Of a stretch of DNA of 64,000 nt, positions 55,798 to 63,912 are shown piece after piece. Origin of the DNA: Polyangiaceae bacterium. GTDB taxonomy: Bacteria > Myxococcota_A > Polyangia > Polyangiales > Polyangiaceae. The position numbers and the translations under genes were made by a program. How positions within the stretch are numbered: position 1 is the first letter of the stretch; each line of letters begins with the position of its first letter. The stretch is taken from contig CANJMI010000007.1 of NCBI GenBank assembly GCA_947475525.1, positions 179,047-243,046 on the forward strand, given 5' to 3'. The notes beneath the pieces were generated by a model. It was not told the DNA's origin and did no database searches. It saw nothing but the letters and a program-made list of their open reading frames with translations.

Positions 55798-56106
55798 GTG
55801 CCCCGTGTCATCACCACAGTTCGCGCCGCCCAGGACCTTGACGATATTTGGTTTTATATTGCGCAGGATAACCTGGCTGCAGCCGATGCTCTTATGGACA
55901 CAATCCAGCAGCATTGCGACATGCTGGCCAGAAACCCGCTCATGGGCCGCGCCCGATCAGAGCTAGCGCCTGACGTGCGCAGCTATCGCGTCAAGCGTTA
56001 CATCACCTTCTACCGCCCTTACCCAGACGGCATCGAGCTTGTGCGCGTGCTCCACGGCGCCCGCGACATCACTGGCATCGCCGAAGGCGGCGGGTTGTTC
56101 GAATAG
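55798..56106 (+). CDS. RelE/ParE-family toxin
   Basis: 102 aa. ParE toxins inhibit DNA gyrase; RelE-like relatives cleave mRNA, and sequence alone cannot tell which applies. Features: AAQDLDDIWFYIAQDN, ADALMDTIQQHC, MGRARSELAPDVRSY and the C-terminal YITFYRPYPDGIELVRVLHGARD core. Starts with GTG 55798. Full length and apparently intact, unlike the second toxin at the right edge. Confidence 0.9.
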   Translation: MPRVITTVRAAQDLDDIWFYIAQDNLAAADALMDTIQQHCDMLARNPLMGRARSELAPDVRSYRVKRYITFYRPYPDGIELVRVLHGARDITGIAEGGGLFE

Positions 56107-56721
56107 TCGAGGGGGTTGAATGATTGAGCGTGTTGTTGGGAGCAGTCCAAGCTAGCGGCCCATGGCTCGCAACGTCGCGGGGCGCGTGCGTCGGTGCACC
56201 GCGGTGCAAGCGTCACGGGGGTTCGATGAGTCAAAGCACTCGGTGTGGGTCCAGTTTTGGCTGCCGGATTGGTCCGTATTTCCGGTGAGGCTACGTGCGC
56301 TACGCGATTTCCGTCAAGGCGTAAGCTCTTGATTGGTTCCGCTTGGCCTTCTTCGGCGCGAGCGTCGGGGAGTCCGGGTCGAGGTCGAGGTGTGTGAGGA
56401 TGGCGACGACCGCGTCGCGCAGTCGATTCTCGCGGCTTCGAGATCAAGCTCGGCACCGCGCAGCTCACGTGGAACGGGTCCGGCAATCGCCGATTTCGGC
56501 CTCGCCCGCTGCTAACAAGTCAACGCATCGGACGCGTCGGCTTGCTTTTGCCGAAGCTCCGCGTCGGTGGACTTGTCCACGTGCTCACGGAGCTCGGCCT
56601 CGCGCCGGGAGCGTCGGGAAAGAGCAAGCGTGAAGGCGGCTGATGACACGGCACATCACAAGGTGCGGAGGGGGCGCTTGTTCCTCAAAAAAGGGAATTC
56701 GGCGCCCTCTTCGCAAATGGT
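56107..56721. other. 615-bp stretch without a recognisable gene
   Basis: Short overlapping frames on both strands, none with a ribosome-binding site and a credible protein. The minus strand shows pieces in different frames that could be one decayed gene (for example DAVVAILTHLDLDPDSPTL and the following LAPKKAKR around 56330-56440), but no family could be named. Probably degraded DNA left by insertions beside the toxin-antitoxin module. Confidence 0.5.
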
Positions 56722-58596
56722 TCACGGAGCTTCAGTTTCACGCCATACCTGCAGCGCAGCGAGGGGCAGCGTCGTGTACCTGCGTATGACATAGGCTACG
56801 CCGTTGGCGTCAGCCTGAACGTCGAAGCCGACCCACGATATCCGCGGGTCGCAGGTTAGCGGATTGTGGCAGCGCCACTTGAGGTGCTCCGCGAATGCCC
56901 GGGCATCCACCGTGAGGACATCCACGTCATCGACCGCGCGAACGAGACCCGCTCGATAGGGAATGAGAGGAGCTTCGTTCTCTAGCGGTTTCACACGGCG
57001 GAACAGGCCCCTGTCGATCAACCACGGACCGCTGATGAGCGCACTGGTCGCGCCGGACAACTCGAATGTAGGGATAAGTTCAAGCGCCATCCCGGGCCCA
57101 ATTCCTCCCTCCATCCCCGTAACTTCGCTGTAACCAGGCAGATCGGAATCGATCAACATGTCGCGGATTTTGCCGCCGGAGCCGACGGATTTCGCGTTCA
57201 TCGTGACGGTAATCGACTGCGTCTGCGCGGATTGAGACGACACGAGCTTCAACTTTAGGGCCTCGGCAGTATCGCAACGCGTGGAGACGAAGAGCGCAGG
57301 CAATTCGACGGAGACTTCCCCGCGGCCTTCGGGTGCCTCAACCTCACGCCACGGAACCACCATGCACGCAGGGACGCTCTCGACCACCACCGACTCGCTG
57401 ACGAGCCACGTTCCTCGTACTGCCGCTTTGACGGTAATTTGGAGCGTGACGATCTCGCCAGGGTTCAATGCGCCGTTGCCAGAGCCGGGTGCCCACTCGG
57501 CGATGTCGCTCCCTCGAAGGCTGCGCGAAACGGAGAAAAACGCTCGCGGCATCGCCGGCGCCGCAACGTCGAGACGGACGACGGGCGGCTTTGCTATTTT
57601 TTTATGTGTTGCGAGCTTGGTCGCCGGCAAACCCGTTTTTTCCCACGGATCGACCGCTCCTTCGTCAATGCTGAGGGACGGATCTGGGACGACGAGCGCG
57701 CCAGCTGGCGTCGGAGGCTCAACGATCGGTTTGTCGCCCGTTTTCGCGCCGTCTTTCGATGGCTTGTTGGTTGCCGACCCAGTGTTCCCGCCCGTCGTGT
57801 CGAGCTCGAAGGCTCCTTCGGCGATCTCGCAACCCTCGAGCTTGGCCGTCGGCCGGACCACTTTGGCCGCAATGGTCGACGCGATGCTTGCGGATGCCGC
57901 GGGTGGAAGAACCACCTTTCCATCGGAAATCCAATCGGCGCTGAACGCGTCGAAGGTGGTTTGGTAGAATCGCTCGGGGTTCGTCGCCCACGCAATCGCT
58001 CCGAGCGCGGTCCCGGTCGGCGAAAAGGTGCTGCAGCCTGCAGGGTTGGCAAGTTGTCCAGCGATGGCATCGACGAGCACCCAACTCAAGACGGTGGGCA
58101 CGTCAAAATGATCCACGTGCTTCGCCTGCGCGAATTTGGCCACGGCCGCATCAAGCACTTTCGCTTCATCATACTGCTGCTGGGCGGACTTCCAGCTCAA
58201 CGACACCATGTCACGAACGCCGGAAAGCGCGGTCGCGAGTCGTTGCTGACGGATCTTATTAGGGAGACCATCCGGGGCATTTTTACACTCCAATTGAACG
58301 CTTCCCAAGGCGTCGCGGAGCGCTTCGAATTGTGGCTGCAGAGGACCTGCGGCGTCGCCCGTTGACTCCGGGAAGGCCGTGCCGATTCCCCAAGTTTGCT
58401 TGCCTGTTGCTAGCGGACGAGCTGGAGTCTCTCCCCGCGTTCGCGCTTGCACCCACTCGGTGTCGGTCGTCGGAACTCGGGCGACCCACGCTTCAGGGTC
58501 GCAACCGAGGAGGGAGGCGCAGGCGCTGACCACAGAGGGAAAAGCCGCCATCTTGAACCAAAGGTTCGCGCCACGAAAAGAAGGAATTTGTTTCAC
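56722..58596 (-). CDS. Hypothetical protein, about 624 aa
   Basis: A long coding frame with consistent codon use but no recognised family. GTG 58596 is proposed as start because GGTAGGTGA precedes it; a TTG at 58698 would add 34 residues. The N-terminal half is alpha-helical and Ala-rich. A linker rich in Thr/Lys/Pro (about residues 270-330) precedes a C-terminal half with beta-like segments and a GALNPGEIVTLQITVKA stretch resembling a CARDB/fibronectin-like strand pattern. There is no clear signal peptide. Divergent from the TPR gene at 58753. Confidence 0.6.
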   Translation of the reverse strand: MKQIPSFRGANLWFKMAAFPSVVSACASLLGCDPEAWVARVPTTDTEWVQARTRGETPARPLATGKQTWGIGTAFPESTGDAAGPLQPQFEALRDALGSVQLECKNAPDGLPNKIRQQRLATALSGVRDMVSLSWKSAQQQYDEAKVLDAAVAKFAQAKHVDHFDVPTVLSWVLVDAIAGQLANPAGCSTFSPTGTALGAIAWATNPERFYQTTFDAFSADWISDGKVVLPPAASASIASTIAAKVVRPTAKLEGCEIAEGAFELDTTGGNTGSATNKPSKDGAKTGDKPIVEPPTPAGALVVPDPSLSIDEGAVDPWEKTGLPATKLATHKKIAKPPVVRLDVAAPAMPRAFFSVSRSLRGSDIAEWAPGSGNGALNPGEIVTLQITVKAAVRGTWLVSESVVVESVPACMVVPWREVEAPEGRGEVSVELPALFVSTRCDTAEALKLKLVSSQSAQTQSITVTMNAKSVGSGGKIRDMLIDSDLPGYSEVTGMEGGIGPGMALELIPTFELSGATSALISGPWLIDRGLFRRVKPLENEAPLIPYRAGLVRAVDDVDVLTVDARAFAEHLKWRCHNPLTCDPRISWVGFDVQADANGVAYVIRRYTTLPLAALQVWRETEAP

Positions 58597-58752
58597 GAGT
58601 TCACCTACCGGTAACGTGCCCAATACAAGTGAACCCGTCAAGTCGACTGGCTTGCGTTCCGCCAGTTGACAGGTACCATTCGCCGGCCGCAGGCTCAAAC
58701 GGCGGCCCCGTCACGAGCCCGAGTGGCAAGCCTCGAAGGGACCACCGAAACC

Positions 58753-60231
58753 ATGTCGAAGAGAATTCATCCCGTTGCCTTTGCTGCGGCCGCGGCGCTT
58801 GCGTTTTACGCAGCCGACACCCACGCTCAGTCCGCCGGCGACGTAGCGATGGCCCGTGCGAAAGCCAAGGAGGGAGCCTCCCTCCTTGCTCGCCGACAAT
58901 TCGAAGCCGCGTTGTCGGCCTGCGAATCGTCAAGAAGCATCGAAGACACGCCTCCCACGCAGTTGTGCGTGGGAGAAGCACAATCGGGATTGGGTCGCCA
59001 TGAACATGCCCGTGCGACGTACCTCGCGCTCTCGCGAAGGCCGATCCCAACGGACGCGCCCAACTCCTGGGTGGATGCGCAGAAGGACGCGACGCGGCTG
59101 CTGCCGCAATCCACACATGCCGTCGTGAAAAAGCAATCGGAAGAAGCCCAGCGCGCGGTCGACACCGGCGACTATGGGTTGGCGCTGCGGCTGGCAGACG
59201 CTAGCCTGGAGCTTGAGAGCGGCGCGGAAGGTCAGTTGGTCCGCGCTCGAGCGCTCCGGGGACTTCGGCGAGCTGCTCAAGCGCGGGAGGCCTACCAAGA
59301 TTTGTTGCGCCTCGTGGAAGGAAAGCCCGCGGCTGACTCGACGGTGTCGGCCGAAGGGGTTCGAGGCGAGCTTGCTGAATTCGAGAAGCAACTGCAGTTG
59401 GAGGCCGCACGCGGCGAAACCGTGCGCCGCATCGGTTTGGTCGAGCGGGCCAACCAATTCCTCAAGGGCCTCGAGTACAACGCGGCGCTGGATATCTGCG
59501 AAGCCGTCTTTAAAGAGGAGCCCCTTCCTGAAGCGCATCTCTGCATTGCCCGCGGCTACCAGGGGTTGAACCAGTTGCCCGAGGCGCAGGGGACGTTCGA
59601 AAAGTTACTGGCTCGCGGAGCGGCCTTGCCTCCGGACGTGCGCGCGGCTGCCGAACGTGGAGCCAGCGAAATCCGCATCAAGCTTTCACCTGGCAAACTC
59701 TCTCTCACCGTCACGCCAGTCTCTGGGCTGCGGGTGGCCATCGATGCCGAGCCGGAGGTGGCGCTCTCGGGTCCGACGACGGTTCAACTGCGACCGGGCT
59801 CGCACTTGATCAGGGCAGCCGCCCCAGGGCACGTTCCTTTGAGTGAAAAGGTCACGTTGACCCACGGTCAAGAGGTGAATCTGCCGATCGAGCTCATGCG
59901 CCTGCCGCCGTACCGAACGGGTGGGTGGGTCGCGGCGGGGGCTGGAGTGGCAGCGCTCGGAGTTGGCGCCGTTCTCCTCAACCGCGTCGCCAGCAGCATG
60001 AACCAGCTCACCAGCGTGTGCAGCGCGGACCTTGTATGCGGCGCCTCCCAAGAGAGCTCGATTCAATCTCTTCTTGGGCTCCGAGCAGGGTTCTATGCGT
60101 CGGTTGGCGTGGGCGTGGCTGCGGGGGTTGCCTCGGTGGCGTTGTTTGCCCTGCAACCATCCGACGCCATGCGTCCCCTCGCGACGGTCGGCTTCGGGCC
60201 GGGTTCCTTCACCCTCAAGGGAGAGTTCTGA
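58753..60231 (+). CDS. TPR-repeat protein with PEGA-like domain and two C-terminal membrane helices
   Basis: 492 aa. An N-terminal signal (about 1-26, ending in THAQS) is followed by TPR-like helices (about 30-320; ALRLADASLELESGAEGQLVRARAL core). A PEGA-like beta domain follows (about 320-390; PTTVQLRPGSHLIRAAAPGHVPL core). Two hydrophobic helices close the protein (about 397-417 and 447-470). This secreted/periplasmic TPR-PEGA arrangement is common in myxobacteria and usually unassigned. Its TGA shares one base with the ATG of the next gene (TGATG), so the two are translationally coupled and likely cooperate. Confidence 0.8.
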   Translation: MSKRIHPVAFAAAAALAFYAADTHAQSAGDVAMARAKAKEGASLLARRQFEAALSACESSRSIEDTPPTQLCVGEAQSGLGRHEHARATYLALSRRPIPTDAPNSWVDAQKDATRLLPQSTHAVVKKQSEEAQRAVDTGDYGLALRLADASLELESGAEGQLVRARALRGLRRAAQAREAYQDLLRLVEGKPAADSTVSAEGVRGELAEFEKQLQLEAARGETVRRIGLVERANQFLKGLEYNAALDICEAVFKEEPLPEAHLCIARGYQGLNQLPEAQGTFEKLLARGAALPPDVRAAAERGASEIRIKLSPGKLSLTVTPVSGLRVAIDAEPEVALSGPTTVQLRPGSHLIRAAAPGHVPLSEKVTLTHGQEVNLPIELMRLPPYRTGGWVAAGAGVAALGVGAVLLNRVASSMNQLTSVCSADLVCGASQESSIQSLLGLRAGFYASVGVGVAAGVASVALFALQPSDAMRPLATVGFGPGSFTLKGEF

Positions 60232-61502
60232 TGAAGCACGCACTCTTGATTTCGGCCATTTTCGTCACGGGACTTTCGTGTTCCATCTTATCTACAGACT
60301 TTAAGATCAACGAAGCGACGACTTTTTGCTCGGCGGATGCGGACTGCGCGTCGCTTCCGCATAGGACTTGCGACGTCGGCGCGAATCTCTGCCGAACGTG
60401 CGAGCCGGGGTTCAGCGACTGCAACGGTGAGGTTGCTGACGGGTGCGAAGTCAAGCTCACAACGGATGCGGCGCACTGCGGTGCGTGCGGCACGCCCTGT
60501 GAGTTGGCGCAGGCCACGGCAACGTGCGAGGCAGGGGCGTGCAAGGTTGGGCAATGCGCCGACGGCTACGCGGACTGCGACGGCGACGCCCTGAACGGCT
60601 GCGAAGTCGACCTTCGATCGGATCCGCAGCACTGTGGAACGTGTTCGCAAGCGTGCATGCCCTCCGCCGACGTTAAGCAACTGGCGTGTGCCGCGGGCTC
60701 GTGCATGGTGGATAAGTGCGCACAAGGCCATACGGACTGTAATGGTGTGTACGTTGATGGGTGCGAGACAGCGACCGCGACGGATGTGTCGAACTGCGGC
60801 AGCTGTGGCGTGACGTGTTCCTCACTAAATACAACCGGGGTGTCGTGTGGTGAAGGGGTTTGCTTTCCCCAGTGCAAAGCTGGTTTCGGGAGCTGCGGCC
60901 CGAAGAAAAACGGCTGTGAGGTCAAGCTCGCAACGGATGCGGCTCATTGCGGTGCGTGCGGCAACGCGTGTTCGGCGGCGAACGCGACTGCGGCCTGCGT
61001 AGTTGGCCAGTGTGGCATTGGGAACTGCAGCGCGGGCTTTGCCAACTGCGACATGGACGCGACCGACGGCTGTGAGGTCAAGCTCGCAACAGATGCGGCA
61101 CACTGCGGCGCGTGCGGCAACGCGTGTTCGGCGGCGAACGCGACTGCGGCCTGCATCGTTGGAGCGTGCGGGTTTAACGGGTGCAATACGGGTTATGCAG
61201 ACTGCAACCAAAAATCTGTGGATGGCTGCGAAGTCGCAATTGGAACTGATTCGAAGAACTGTGGTGCATGTGGGAAAGCGTGTAACGGGAATTGTATCAA
61301 TGGCGTGTGCATAGGTTTTTGGACGTGTAAACAATCTTATTACGGCGGAAACGATGGTTGCGACTGCGGCTGCGGCAAGTTGGACCCTGACTGTAGTAGT
61401 GCATTGGCGTCGGCTTGCGAGTACTGCAAAGACAATGGATCGTGCTCACAAGGCCTCGGTTGCAGTGCGATCAATATGTTGAACAACGCTGTTTGCAACT
61501 GA
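60231..61502 (+). CDS. Cysteine-rich DGCE-repeat lipoprotein
   Basis: 423 aa. The lipobox is VTGLSC (Cys17). The mature protein is built of about seven repeats of roughly 50-60 residues with the pattern ADGCEVKLTTDAAHCGACG and paired cysteines, which presumably form disulfides on the cell surface. Such proteins are often misannotated as tryptophan synthase alpha chain in databases. GGGAGAG lies upstream of ATG 60231. After its TGA the same frame continues into an FG-GAP-like repeat (61503-61667). Confidence 0.82.
   Translation: MKHALLISAIFVTGLSCSILSTDFKINEATTFCSADADCASLPHRTCDVGANLCRTCEPGFSDCNGEVADGCEVKLTTDAAHCGACGTPCELAQATATCEAGACKVGQCADGYADCDGDALNGCEVDLRSDPQHCGTCSQACMPSADVKQLACAAGSCMVDKCAQGHTDCNGVYVDGCETATATDVSNCGSCGVTCSSLNTTGVSCGEGVCFPQCKAGFGSCGPKKNGCEVKLATDAAHCGACGNACSAANATAACVVGQCGIGNCSAGFANCDMDATDGCEVKLATDAAHCGACGNACSAANATAACIVGACGFNGCNTGYADCNQKSVDGCEVAIGTDSKNCGACGKACNGNCINGVCIGFWTCKQSYYGGNDGCDCGCGKLDPDCSSALASACEYCKDNGSCSQGLGCSAINMLNNAVCN
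60912..61162 (+). repeat. Two near-identical 95-bp direct repeats
   Basis: 60912-61006 and 61068-61162 are almost identical and lie 156 bp apart (52 codons), so each encodes one Cys-rich module. The identity is much higher than between the other modules of the gene, which indicates recent internal duplication or gene conversion. Confidence 0.88.
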
Positions 61503-61667
61503 GGCAAGTTCGACGCGCCCGTGAACTTCGCCTCGGACCGAAACGGCTCCGGGCGCGGAGTAACGGTTGGCGATGTGAACAACGACGGCAAGGTCGACCT
61601 CGCGGTAACGAACATCAACGCAACGACCGTCAGCGTTTTCCTTGGCAACGGCACTTGCCTTCCCTGA
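61503..61667 (+). pseudogene. In-frame FG-GAP/VCBS repeat remnant
   Basis: The frame directly after the lipoprotein stop encodes GKFDAPVNFASDRNG then VTVGDVNNDGKVDLAV and TVSVFLGNG, the hallmark of one FG-GAP (VCBS) repeat with its DxNxDGxxD calcium loop, ending at a stop (61665-61667). No start codon or ribosome site is available, so it is a fragment of a larger protein, or the former C-terminus of the lipoprotein now cut off by a TGA. About 200 bp with nothing recognisable follow. Confidence 0.7.
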
Positions 61668-61865
61668 CTGGCGGCCGCCACCGTTGTCGATAACAACCAC
61701 CTGCAGTGATACCGCGAGGCCACTAAAATCAAACGCTCGCAATTGGGCACGCGCGCTGCACTGTGGGTGTACCCGATGCCGAGCGTCCTTCACCAAAAGC
61801 TCCTCGAGCTCTTTGAGAGCTGACCGCGTTTGCGCGATCGCCTTGCGACTCTGTTGCTCCCGCGC

Positions 61866-62254
61866 TCACTTGCAGATGACGAGGTAGCTCGACATCGCGA
61901 TGCTGCTCGCGTTGTCCGGCGGCTCGTTGCCATTCGGTAGACCGCGGTAGCTGACCGTCGCCTTGTCCCCGAGCTTCACGTTGGCGGTCACGTCCACGAC
62001 GTACGGCTTGACCTGCTGGCCGGGGCACCAGTCTTGGCGCAAACAACGCCTCCGTCCGCAGCGGCACAGCCTTTCGAGGCCCCGGGGGTCGCCGGCCTCG
62101 ACGGTGCGCTCCGGCGTGGACGTTGAACGCGTTCACGTTGGCGGTTCACCGGCTCATCGCGATGGGGTGATGGTCGTCTTGGTCGTCGTTCGCGGCCTTC
62201 CCGATAGGCACGAAGGTCCCGTCGAACAGCGAGCTCGACGCCACGGTCAGAGAC
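61866..62254 (-). pseudogene. Frameshifted gene fragment resembling the PNGase F C-terminal domain
   Basis: The C-terminal frame encodes WCPGQQVKPYVVDVTANV, then KLGDKATVSYRGLPNG and SSYLVICK before a stop at 61866. Upstream, a different frame gives CAAADGGVVCAKTG, which would join naturally to WCPG if a few bases were restored. The WCPG-x-V-x-P-x-V-x-DVT pattern recalls the C-terminal domain of peptide-N-glycosidase F-like proteins; I am only moderately sure. The N-terminal part is interrupted by a stop and by the start of the 377-bp duplicated block. Confidence 0.5.
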
Positions 62255-62533
62255 GTCAGCGCGGCGGCCGTCACAGGTGCCGGACTGGGGCCGCAGCTCG
62301 ATGGCAAACTTTGCGCGGCCATCTCCAAGGCCGATTTGTTGCTCGCGGTCGACACGTTGCCCGCAGAAACGGTTGCGAAGTTCGGTGGCGCGGAGGTTGT
62401 CAAAAAAGTCGTTGACGGCATCATCATCGCCGACCTCGACGCGGATGGCGATGGGACTGCGGACAGTGTCTCCATCGCGCTCGAGTGGACCGCCGTTCCT
62501 GCGCGCATCGTCGGTTACAGCCCTGAGCTTTGA
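62255..62533 (+). pseudogene. Truncated copy of lipoprotein A
   Basis: Encodes the last 92 residues of lipoprotein A, including DLDADGDGTADSV, with one amino-acid change (Pro to Ser) and five silent changes relative to 54999-55277. No start, signal peptide or lipobox; the 5' 780 bp or so are absent and replaced by the PNGase-like fragment. Confidence 0.88.
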
Positions 62534-62631
62534 GGGCGCGGCCCGTTTCGAGTGCTCGGTCAGCCACCGGGGCATACGACCGTGAGGCCGGTCGCCGCGA
62601 CGCCTTTGCACGTGCCGGCACAGGCATTTTT
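62255..62631 (+). repeat. 377-bp duplicated segment, copy 2
   Basis: Gap-free match to 54999-55375 with eight mismatches. In this copy the 5' part of gene A is missing and gene B (62560-63252) is complete. The left breakpoint lies at the shared GTCAGCGCGG; upstream sequence is unrelated to copy 1. Confidence 0.92.
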
Positions 62632-63252
62632 GATGCAGCCGCAGGAAGGCTCGGGACCACAAGACGGTGGCAACGGGTTACAGCCAAAGCTGTCATCGAC
62701 GCCGGCAACGTCCGAGGCAGTGTTCACGCAGTACTGGCTCTTCGTCTCGCAGAAACCTGCACCGCACGCGAAAACACCAGGACTCGCTAATTTGCAGGTA
62801 CCGAGATGGTTGACATCCACGCCGGCCCCGTAGGTGTCGCATTCGTTCGAGTGCACCAGATTGTCGCAGCCGCACGTCGGCTGGAAAAACTCGGGACAGA
62901 CCTCCGGACGCAGCACGCAGACGCCGCTCGAATCGTCCCCGCCACAGGTGCTCGGAGTGTAATTGCAGAAGAAAGCCTGCGCGCACGGCGTCCCCTTTAT
63001 GCCGCCGCATGCCGCGCCCGCGCCGCTGCCCGTCGAAGCCGACGATGACGCGTTCACAGAAGATGCGCTCACAGAAGGGACGCCATCGCTCGTCGACGCG
63101 CTCGTCGAGGCGCTCGTCGAGCCACCCGCGCCGCTCGCCGATCCGGTGGAGTCGACACTCCCGCCGCAGCCCGCGACCAGCCTGGCCGAGGCGGCAAGCG
63201 AGAAGGTCCCAACAGCAAAAAGGCTGGGTTTAACGAAAGAATTCCACGACAT
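62560..63252 (-). CDS. Kazal-like cysteine-rich lipoprotein (gene B)
   Basis: 230 aa. The lipobox is RLVAGC (Cys29), then a Ser/Thr/Ala-rich linker (about 30-75). The middle has CPEFFQPTCGCDNLVHSNEC, matching the Kazal serine-protease-inhibitor pattern (C-x-PVCG-x-DG-x-TY-x-NEC in family terms) with TYGAGVDVNHLGTC following. The rest has further Cys pairs. ATG 63252. An almost fully deleted copy lies at 55304-55378. Secreted or surface-exposed; inhibitor activity not shown. Confidence 0.75.
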   Translation of the reverse strand: MSWNSFVKPSLFAVGTFSLAASARLVAGCGGSVDSTGSASGAGGSTSASTSASTSDGVPSVSASSVNASSSASTGSGAGAACGGIKGTPCAQAFFCNYTPSTCGGDDSSGVCVLRPEVCPEFFQPTCGCDNLVHSNECDTYGAGVDVNHLGTCKLASPGVFACGAGFCETKSQYCVNTASDVAGVDDSFGCNPLPPSCGPEPSCGCIKNACAGTCKGVAATGLTVVCPGG

Positions 63253-63369
63253 CGGGGGAGCGTAACACGATCACTTGGCGCAGACGGCGCACGTCAGTTT
63301 GCGTACGGCTGCTCAACAAGCTCATGCTTTCGGACCAGACCGTACCCGAACTGGTGAAGATACCTTTAT

Positions 63370-63387
63370 CGGTCTATATTTAGACCG
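63370..63387 (+). promoter_or_regulatory. Operator-like palindrome of the second toxin-antitoxin module
   Basis: CGGTCTA-TATT-TAGACCG is a perfect palindrome with 7-bp arms, 10 nt upstream of the antitoxin ATG. TATATT (63375-63380) inside it could be the -10 box. This is the usual layout for Phd/YefM autorepression. Confidence 0.65.
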
Positions 63388-63397
63388 AGGTGTTTGC

Positions 63398-63694
63398 ATG
63401 CGATCCATTCGTATCTCCGAAGACATTGTTCCGGTCAGCGACTTCAAGGCACGAGCGGCGGATTGGTTGAAACGCCTCGCCGAGACGGGACAACCGGTCG
63501 TGATCACGCAGAACGGGAAGGCCGCAGGTGTGCTCGTCTCGCCATCGGAGTTCGACCGGATGCGCGAACGAGCGGGCCTGCTCGAAGCGATCGACGCGGG
63601 GCTCGCCGATGAGAAGGCCGGTCGCGTCGTCTCCCACGCCGCAGTCGTCACGGAGATGCAGCGCCGCGCTGCGACACGTGCCTCGAAGCGATGA
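63398..63694 (+). CDS. Phd/YefM-family antitoxin
   Basis: 98 aa. The N-terminal Phd/YefM fold is shown by VPVSDFKARAADWLKRLAETGQPVVITQNGKAAGVLVSP (core VSDFKARAADWL and VVITQNGKAAGVLV). The C-terminus is helical and basic. GAGG lies 7 nt upstream of ATG 63398; a longer start at 63275 is unlikely because the operator-like palindrome would fall inside the gene. Its stop overlaps the toxin start. Of a different family from the ParD at 55535, so the two modules are not duplicates. Confidence 0.88.
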   Translation: MRSIRISEDIVPVSDFKARAADWLKRLAETGQPVVITQNGKAAGVLVSPSEFDRMRERAGLLEAIDAGLADEKAGRVVSHAAVVTEMQRRAATRASKR

Positions 63695-63912
63695 CGCGAT
63701 CCAAGCGAGAAAAAAAGAAGAAAGTCTCGGGAGCGATCGAGTGGACGGAGCGCGCACTCACCGATCTCCGTGCGATCGACGACTACATCGCTGTGGACAA
63801 TCCCCTCGCAGCAGAACGTTGGATTGGTCGGCTCATCGCGAAGGCCGAGGGCCCCCTGCGTCAGGATAGTTGCCGCACCGATCGGATGACGGCCCTGGGG
63901 GCACAGGATTGA
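63691..63912 (+). pseudogene. RelE/ParE-family toxin truncated by an insertion sequence
   Basis: The first 50 or so residues are typical (AIEWTERALTDLRAIDDYIAVDNPLAAERWIGRL core ALTDLRAIDDYIA), but after KAEG (about 63849) the frame runs into unrelated sequence and stops at 73 residues instead of about 100. The lost part normally holds the Arg/Tyr-rich catalytic or gyrase-binding end. The stop lies inside the adjacent insertion element, so the toxin is probably inactive while the antitoxin is intact. Confidence 0.8.

Noticed and set aside
56486..56512. IADFGLARC, like a protein-kinase DFG segment
   Set aside because: No other kinase motif (HRD, glycine loop, APE) is found in any frame around it, and the frame stops straight after. 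Chance or a very short remnant.
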